Below are positions 60,538 to 64,000 of a stretch of 64,000 nucleotides of DNA, in pieces. A model generated the notes under the pieces. That model saw nothing but the letters and a program-made list of their open reading frames with translations, was not told where the DNA came from and did no database searches. The number at the start of each line of letters is the position of its first letter. The stretch's first letter is position 1. A program made the translations under genes and the position numbers. The DNA is from Nonomuraea guangzhouensis (GTDB lineage: Bacteria; Actinomycetota; Actinomycetes; Streptosporangiales; Streptosporangiaceae), in contig NZ_JAHKRM010000005.1 of assembly GCF_019396345.1 (NCBI RefSeq), forward strand, positions 1 to 64,000. Reading direction: 5' to 3'.

Positions 60538-61790
60538 CCCCCGACCGAAACCTCCGCCTCACCAACGCCACCATCATCGACGGCACCGGAACACCACCCC
60601 TCCACAACGGCGTCCTCGACATCACCCCCGACGGCCACATCGCCTACGTCGGCACCGCCGCCGAAGCCCCCGCCAACCACGGCGCCGACGAACGCGACCT
60701 GCACGGCGCAACACTGCTGCCCGGATTCATCGACTGCCACGTCCACCTGGGATTCACCCTCGCCAACGGCCCCTTCCACACCCTCCAGAACGACCCAGCC
60801 CTCATCGTCCTGGAATCCGTCGCCCGCATCCGCGCCACCCTCGACGCCGGCATCACCAGCGCACGCGACCTCGGCGGCCTGTCCCAAGGCTTCCGCGAAG
60901 CCATCGACCAAGCACTCATCCCCGGCCCCCGGCTGAAACTCGCCGTCAGCCCGATCAGCCACACCGCCGGCCACGGCGACATGCACCTGCACGGCGGCAC
61001 ACTCGCCCCCACCATCCCCGAACTCATCGAAATAGCCGACACCGTCGACGAAGTCCGCAAAGCAACCCGCCGCGTCCTGCGCCAAGGAGCCGACCTCATC
61101 AAGATCTGCACCACCGGCGGCATGGGCAGCAGACACGACCACCCCGACGACGAAGGCCTGCGCCTGGACGAAGTACGCGCCATCCACGACGAACTCGACC
61201 GACACGGCGGCAAACCCATCGCCGCCCACGCACAAGGCCGCAAAGGAATCCTCACCGCCATCCGCGGCGGCGTCACCAGCGTCGAACACGGCTACGGCAT
61301 CGACGACGAAGGCCTCGACCTCCTCGAAGAACGCGGCGCCTTCCTCGTCCCCACCCTGTCGACCGTGTTCGCGATCGACAAGAAGACCATGCAGCCCTAC
61401 CACTACGCCAAAAAAGTGAAATGGTCCGAGATCACGAAAAAGAACATCGGCCACGCCATCGCACGCGGAGCGAAGATCGCCCTCGGAACCGACGCCGGCG
61501 TCTGCCCCCACGGCCAGAACCTGCGCGAACTCGGACACCTCGTCGACCTCGGCATGTCCCCGATGAACGCCCTCATCGCCGGCACCCGGACCGCATCCGA
61601 ACTGCTCGGCATCTCCGACGAAGTCGGCACCCTGGAAACGGGCAAACTCGCCGATCTCGTGGTCACCGACACCGACCCTCTGCAGGACATACACGCGCTG
61701 GCTGATCCCTCACGCATACAGATCGTGATGAAAGCCGGCGCCTACGTGAAAGACCTTGGGAACACCGCCGCCCACACGACACCCGCCTGA
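60534..61790 (+). CDS. Prolidase-like amidohydrolase
   Basis: A 418-aa metal-dependent hydrolase: DCHVHLGF (His69, His71), a carboxylatable Lys in ADLIKICTTGG, metal His in AAHAQG and EHGYGID, and catalytic Asp in LGTDAGVCPHG. This is the amidohydrolase-superfamily pattern of Xaa-Pro dipeptidase/imidazolonepropionase-like enzymes. GTG 60534 overlaps the ATPase stop and has GGAAGGA upstream. As last gene of the peptide ABC operon it likely cleaves imported (proline-containing or N-modified) dipeptides. Confidence 0.88.
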   Translation: MTPDRNLRLTNATIIDGTGTPPLHNGVLDITPDGHIAYVGTAAEAPANHGADERDLHGATLLPGFIDCHVHLGFTLANGPFHTLQNDPALIVLESVARIRATLDAGITSARDLGGLSQGFREAIDQALIPGPRLKLAVSPISHTAGHGDMHLHGGTLAPTIPELIEIADTVDEVRKATRRVLRQGADLIKICTTGGMGSRHDHPDDEGLRLDEVRAIHDELDRHGGKPIAAHAQGRKGILTAIRGGVTSVEHGYGIDDEGLDLLEERGAFLVPTLSTVFAIDKKTMQPYHYAKKVKWSEITKKNIGHAIARGAKIALGTDAGVCPHGQNLRELGHLVDLGMSPMNALIAGTRTASELLGISDEVGTLETGKLADLVVTDTDPLQDIHALADPSRIQIVMKAGAYVKDLGNTAAHTTPA

Positions 61791-61904
61791 CCGAAACCGG
61801 CGGGGGAGACCGAGCCACCTCGGCCGACCGCACCGGCCCGGGGGAGAGGCCGGCGCCGCGACCACGCCCAGCCCGCCCCCACCATGGGCGCTGTCGCGGC
61901 CATA

Positions 61905-62172
61905 GTCGGCGACGTGGCCGCCGGCACACCCGCCGCCGTCCGGCCCGGCTCGGCCGGACGACCCGTCCCGGAATACGAAGTAGTGATCACAGACGACGAC
62001 CGCCCGCTACCGGCAGGACAGATCGGACAAATCACTGTCAGGCTCCGAGCGCGGTCGATCATCTTCAGCGGTTACGCCGCCGCCACCGGGGAGGAGTCCT
62101 GCGCGACGGATGGTTCAGGACGGGGGATCGGGGCGGCTCGATGAGGACGGCTTCCTGTCCTGTATCAGCGAA
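61905..62172 (+). pseudogene. Acyl-CoA synthetase (AMP-binding) remnant
   Basis: SAGRPVPEYEVVITDDDRPL, then PAGQIGQITVRLRARSIIFSGY is the late part of an adenylate-forming enzyme; after a frameshift near 62095, DGWFRTGDRG and RLDEDGFLSCISED can still be read in two other frames. No start region or C-terminal domain is present. The right end stops where IS-related sequence begins (about 62173), so the gene is a broken fragment. Confidence 0.65.
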
Positions 62173-63074
62173 GATGGTCCCGGATCTCACTAAGTTGGCC
62201 CCGGTCCGGGGACGGTGGGTAGTCGATGTGCCTGCCGAGCCGGACCGCTCAATGACGGATGAGCAGCTGATCTCGATGTTGGTGGGTCGAGCCCGCAGCG
62301 AGGGTCTGCAGCTGACCGGCGAGGGGCGGTCTGCTGCAGCAGCTGACCAAGCGGGTGCTGGAGTCGGCGTTGGAAGGCGAGATCACCGATCACCTCGGCT
62401 ACGACCGGCACGACCCAGCCGGGAAGAACAGCGGCAACAGCCGCAACGGCAGCCGCACCAAGACCGTGGTGACCGACGTCGGCCCGGTGGAGGTGCGGAT
62501 ACCGCGCGATGTGGCCGGCACCTTCGAACCCCAACTGGTGCGCAAGCGGCAGCGCCGGCTGTCCGGAGTGGATGAGATGGTCTTGTCGCTGTCGGCCAAG
62601 GGCCTCACGCATGGGGAGATCTCCGCGCATCTGGCCGAGGTGTACGGTGCCCAGGTCTCCAAGCAGACCATCTCCACCATCACCGACAAGGTCATGGACG
62701 GCATGGCCGAATGGCAGAACCGGCCGCTCGATCGTGCGTCTGTGGGAGACCAGTTGGGCGGAGTTAGTGCCCTTCCTGGCCTTCGACGTCGAGATCCGCA
62801 AGGTCATCTGCTCCACCAATGCCATCGAGAGCGTCAACGCCCGCATCCGTAAGGCGGTGCGCGCCCGCGGCCACTTCCCGAACGAGAGCGCGGCCCTGAA
62901 GTGTGTGTTCATGGCGCTGATGAGCCTGGATCCCACCGGCAAGGGCCGCAAGCGCTGGACCATGCGCTGGAAGGCACCCTTGAACGCCTTCCAGATTGCC
63001 TTTGAAGGCCGCCTCACCCCTGCCAACCTCTGAACACTTCAACAACCAAGATCAGCCGTTAAGTTGACACTCCC
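62173..63074 (+). mobile_element. IS256-family element, internally deleted
   Basis: Transposase sequence of the IS256 (Mutator-like) type begins about 62252 (MTDEQLISMLVGRARSEGLQ) and ends 63033. The right end GGGAGTGTCAACTTAACGG (minus-strand reading, ending at 63074) looks like an IS256 terminal repeat; the left end has no matching repeat that I can see, so its boundary is approximate. The element lies between an acyl-CoA synthetase remnant and an IS5-type fragment. Confidence 0.65.
62252..63033 (+). pseudogene. IS256 transposase with frameshift and internal deletion
   Basis: The frame is shifted near 62328 by an apparent extra G (LTGEG then GLLQQLTKRVLESALEGEI). It then reads well to MAEWQNRPLD (62735), where the middle of the protein, including the first two catalytic Asp residues, is missing; the other frame resumes at RLWETSWAELVPFLAFD and continues through CSTNAIESVNARIRKA, with the catalytic Glu, to the normal end. 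The usual size is about 400-420 aa; about 150 residues are gone. Non-functional. Confidence 0.75.
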
Positions 63075-63357
63075 GACCATGGCGAGGGCAGGGTGGCTTC
63101 GTATCGGACGGCGAGCTTGTCGTAGCGGGTGGCCAAGGCCGGTTGCGTTTGAGTCGGTTGATGCCGCACTCGACGGCATGGCGCTGCCGGTAGATGTGCG
63201 GGTCGAAGGTCGGCAGTCGTCCGCCCGCTGATCCCTTGGCGCGCCGGTTTGCGCCCTGGTCGGCCTTGCTCGGGATAGTGGCCTTGATCCCACGCCGGCG
63301 CAGGTAGGCCCGGTTGGCCTTGGACGTGTACGCCTTATCGGCCAAGACACCGTTGGC
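63075..63357 (-). pseudogene. IS5-family transposase C-terminal fragment
   Basis: [34 protein letters not shown], then [18 protein letters not shown] is the C-terminal half of an IS5-type DDE transposase with the catalytic Glu (VECGINR). A missing base after RNR shifts the frame; [16 protein letters not shown] continues in another frame and is cut at 63075 by the IS256 end. The N-terminal half is absent; the fragment abuts the MerR gene stop. Confidence 0.7.
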
Positions 63358-63362
63358 TTACC

Positions 63363-63773
63363 TCAGGGACGATTGGGCTGCCAGGGGTCGCCACCTGCGC
63401 CTGCGCCTAGGTGTTTCTCGTAGGCGGCGACCTTTGCGTCGATCAGCTGGAGACAGTCGGTGAGCTGAGTCATCTGCTCGCGGACTCGTTGCCGGTGAGC
63501 ACGGAGCAGGTCAAGGCGGTCAGCCTCGTTGCCCTCGCCTTCGCTGACAAGCCAGGCCAGTTCGGCGAGGGCGGCCAGCGGCATGCCCGAGGCACGGAAG
63601 AGTACGCAGTTGCCGAGCCAGGCGATGTCCCATTCGCTGTATACCCGCCGCCCTGCCGCGTCGCGCTGTACCGGACCGGCGAATATCCCGACGCGCTCGT
63701 AGAGGCGCAGCGTGTGCACGCTCAGGCCGGTTCGCCGTGCGACTTCGCCGATACCGACACCTGTGGGTCTCAT
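63363..63773 (-). CDS. MerR-family transcriptional regulator
   Basis: A 136-aa regulator: HTH GIGEVARRTGLSVHTLRLYERVGIF (7-31), wing QRDAAGRRVYSEWDIAWLG and dimerisation helix RLDLLRAHRQRVREQMTQLTDCLQLIDAKVAAYE, with no metal-binding Cys. It resembles the small SDR-linked MerR proteins of actinomycetes. It is divergent from an SDR gene, whose promoter has the 19-bp spacer typical of MerR-activated promoters. Confidence 0.9.
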   Translation of the reverse strand: MRPTGVGIGEVARRTGLSVHTLRLYERVGIFAGPVQRDAAGRRVYSEWDIAWLGNCVLFRASGMPLAALAELAWLVSEGEGNEADRLDLLRAHRQRVREQMTQLTDCLQLIDAKVAAYEKHLGAGAGGDPWQPNRP

Positions 63774-63790
63774 GCGCCGACGGTAGCCGT

Positions 63791-63821
63791 TTGACCTAGA
63801 CCTCGGTCAAGCTCCTAGCGT
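63791..63821 (+). promoter_or_regulatory. MerR-type promoter (19-bp spacer) of SDR gene
   Basis: TTGACC (63791-63796) and TAGCGT (63816-63821) are separated by exactly 19 bp, the elongated spacing that MerR proteins correct by twisting DNA. TTGACC and GGTCAA (63805-63810) form an inverted repeat within it. The -10 is 7 nt from the SDR ATG, so the transcript is probably leaderless. Confidence 0.7.
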
Positions 63822-63828
63822 TCCCGTC

Positions 63829-64000
63829 ATGTACACCGCCGACGAAGTTCTCCACGGAATCGATCTGACCGGCCGCACTGCCGTCGTTACCGGCGGCTAT
63901 TCGGGGGTGGGTCTGGCCATCACCCGGGCGCTCAACCGCGCCGGTGCACGAGTGATCGTGCCGGCTCGCCGTCCGGACGTCGCGCGCCGCAACCTCGGCG
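63829..64000 (+). CDS. Short-chain dehydrogenase/reductase (partial, N-terminus)
   Basis: The first 57 codons are present; the gene runs off the window. [20 protein letters not shown] is the glycine-rich NAD(P)-binding start of an SDR, followed by [20 protein letters not shown], a form common in the retinol-dehydrogenase/light-dependent-reductase-like group. It is divergent from the MerR gene, and the promoter geometry suggests MerR-controlled expression. Confidence 0.85.
   Translation, partial: MYTADEVLHGIDLTGRTAVVTGGYSGVGLAITRALNRAGARVIVPARRPDVARRNLG

Overview
The window is GC-rich (about 70%) chromosomal DNA. Gene starts include many GTG and TTG codons, several regulators look leaderless, and there is a SARP/NB-ARC regulator, a mycothiol-type (DinB/maleylpyruvate isomerase) protein, a HelD helicase and large numbers of TetR/MerR/LysR/Lrp regulators. 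This points to a filamentous actinomycete, most likely of the Streptosporangiaceae type; the family assignment is inference, because no rRNA or phylogenetic marker beyond purB is present. No tRNA, rRNA, CRISPR array or phage structural gene was seen.

Layout. 1-4.2 kb: the tail of a DctM-like transporter, a TetR regulator with its own palindrome, and a three-gene sugar (CUT2) ABC importer. 4.3-8.7 kb: an NYN-domain protein, then a LysR gene divergent from a muconolactone-isomerase-like gene and an MFS exporter, and a Tat-exported alpha/beta hydrolase. 8.7-12.4 kb: a large SARP/AfsR-type regulator divergent from a secreted M23 peptidase. 12.4-23.3 kb: small redox, hydrolase and flavin monooxygenase genes, each paired with a regulator (Lrp, RHH, TetR, TetR/TetX-like pair, GntR). 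23.4-25.7 kb: a nitrilase-family amidase with an amino-acid permease, under the GntR regulator. 25.9-27.0 kb: PadR-DUF1048 and a broken CPBP protease. 27.0-31.0 kb: an ALDH7-type dehydrogenase and an HglS-type 2-oxoadipate dioxygenase with a divergent LysR, which reads as a lysine/2-aminoadipate catabolic unit. 31.1-37.2 kb: HelD helicase, MarR and an RND pump. 37.3-42.2 kb: purB-GNAT, a protealysin-like M4 protease with an emfourin-type inhibitor, and a DUF4037 nucleotidyltransferase. 42.3-46.9 kb: methyltransferase-TetR-DUF6204, and two MerR genes with a GyrI-like partner. 47.2-51.5 kb: HypX-like protein, an XRE-MurA fusion and a tyrosine recombinase on one strand. 51.6-52.7 kb: decayed DNA. 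52.7-61.8 kb: M20 hydrolase and Lrp regulator, divergent from a peptide ABC importer (with a fused permease-ATPase) and a prolidase-like amidohydrolase; this reads as peptide uptake and degradation. 61.8-63.4 kb: an acyl-CoA synthetase remnant with an internally deleted IS256-type element abutting an IS5-type fragment. 63.4-64.0 kb: MerR divergent from the start of an SDR gene.

The most unusual items are: (i) the XRE-MurA fusion, which keeps the MurA cysteine but appears to have Ala where the catalytic Asp369 should be, and has a perfect palindrome at its own apparently leaderless promoter, suggesting an enzyme-derived cell-wall-precursor sensor; (ii) a HypX-like CO-forming enzyme just upstream of it with no hydrogenase in sight; (iii) a roughly 16-23-nt element repeated three times, each time at the end of a plus-strand gene that converges on a minus-strand gene; and (iv) a recurring design in which regulators have a palindrome between or next to the -35 and -10 boxes of a leaderless promoter.
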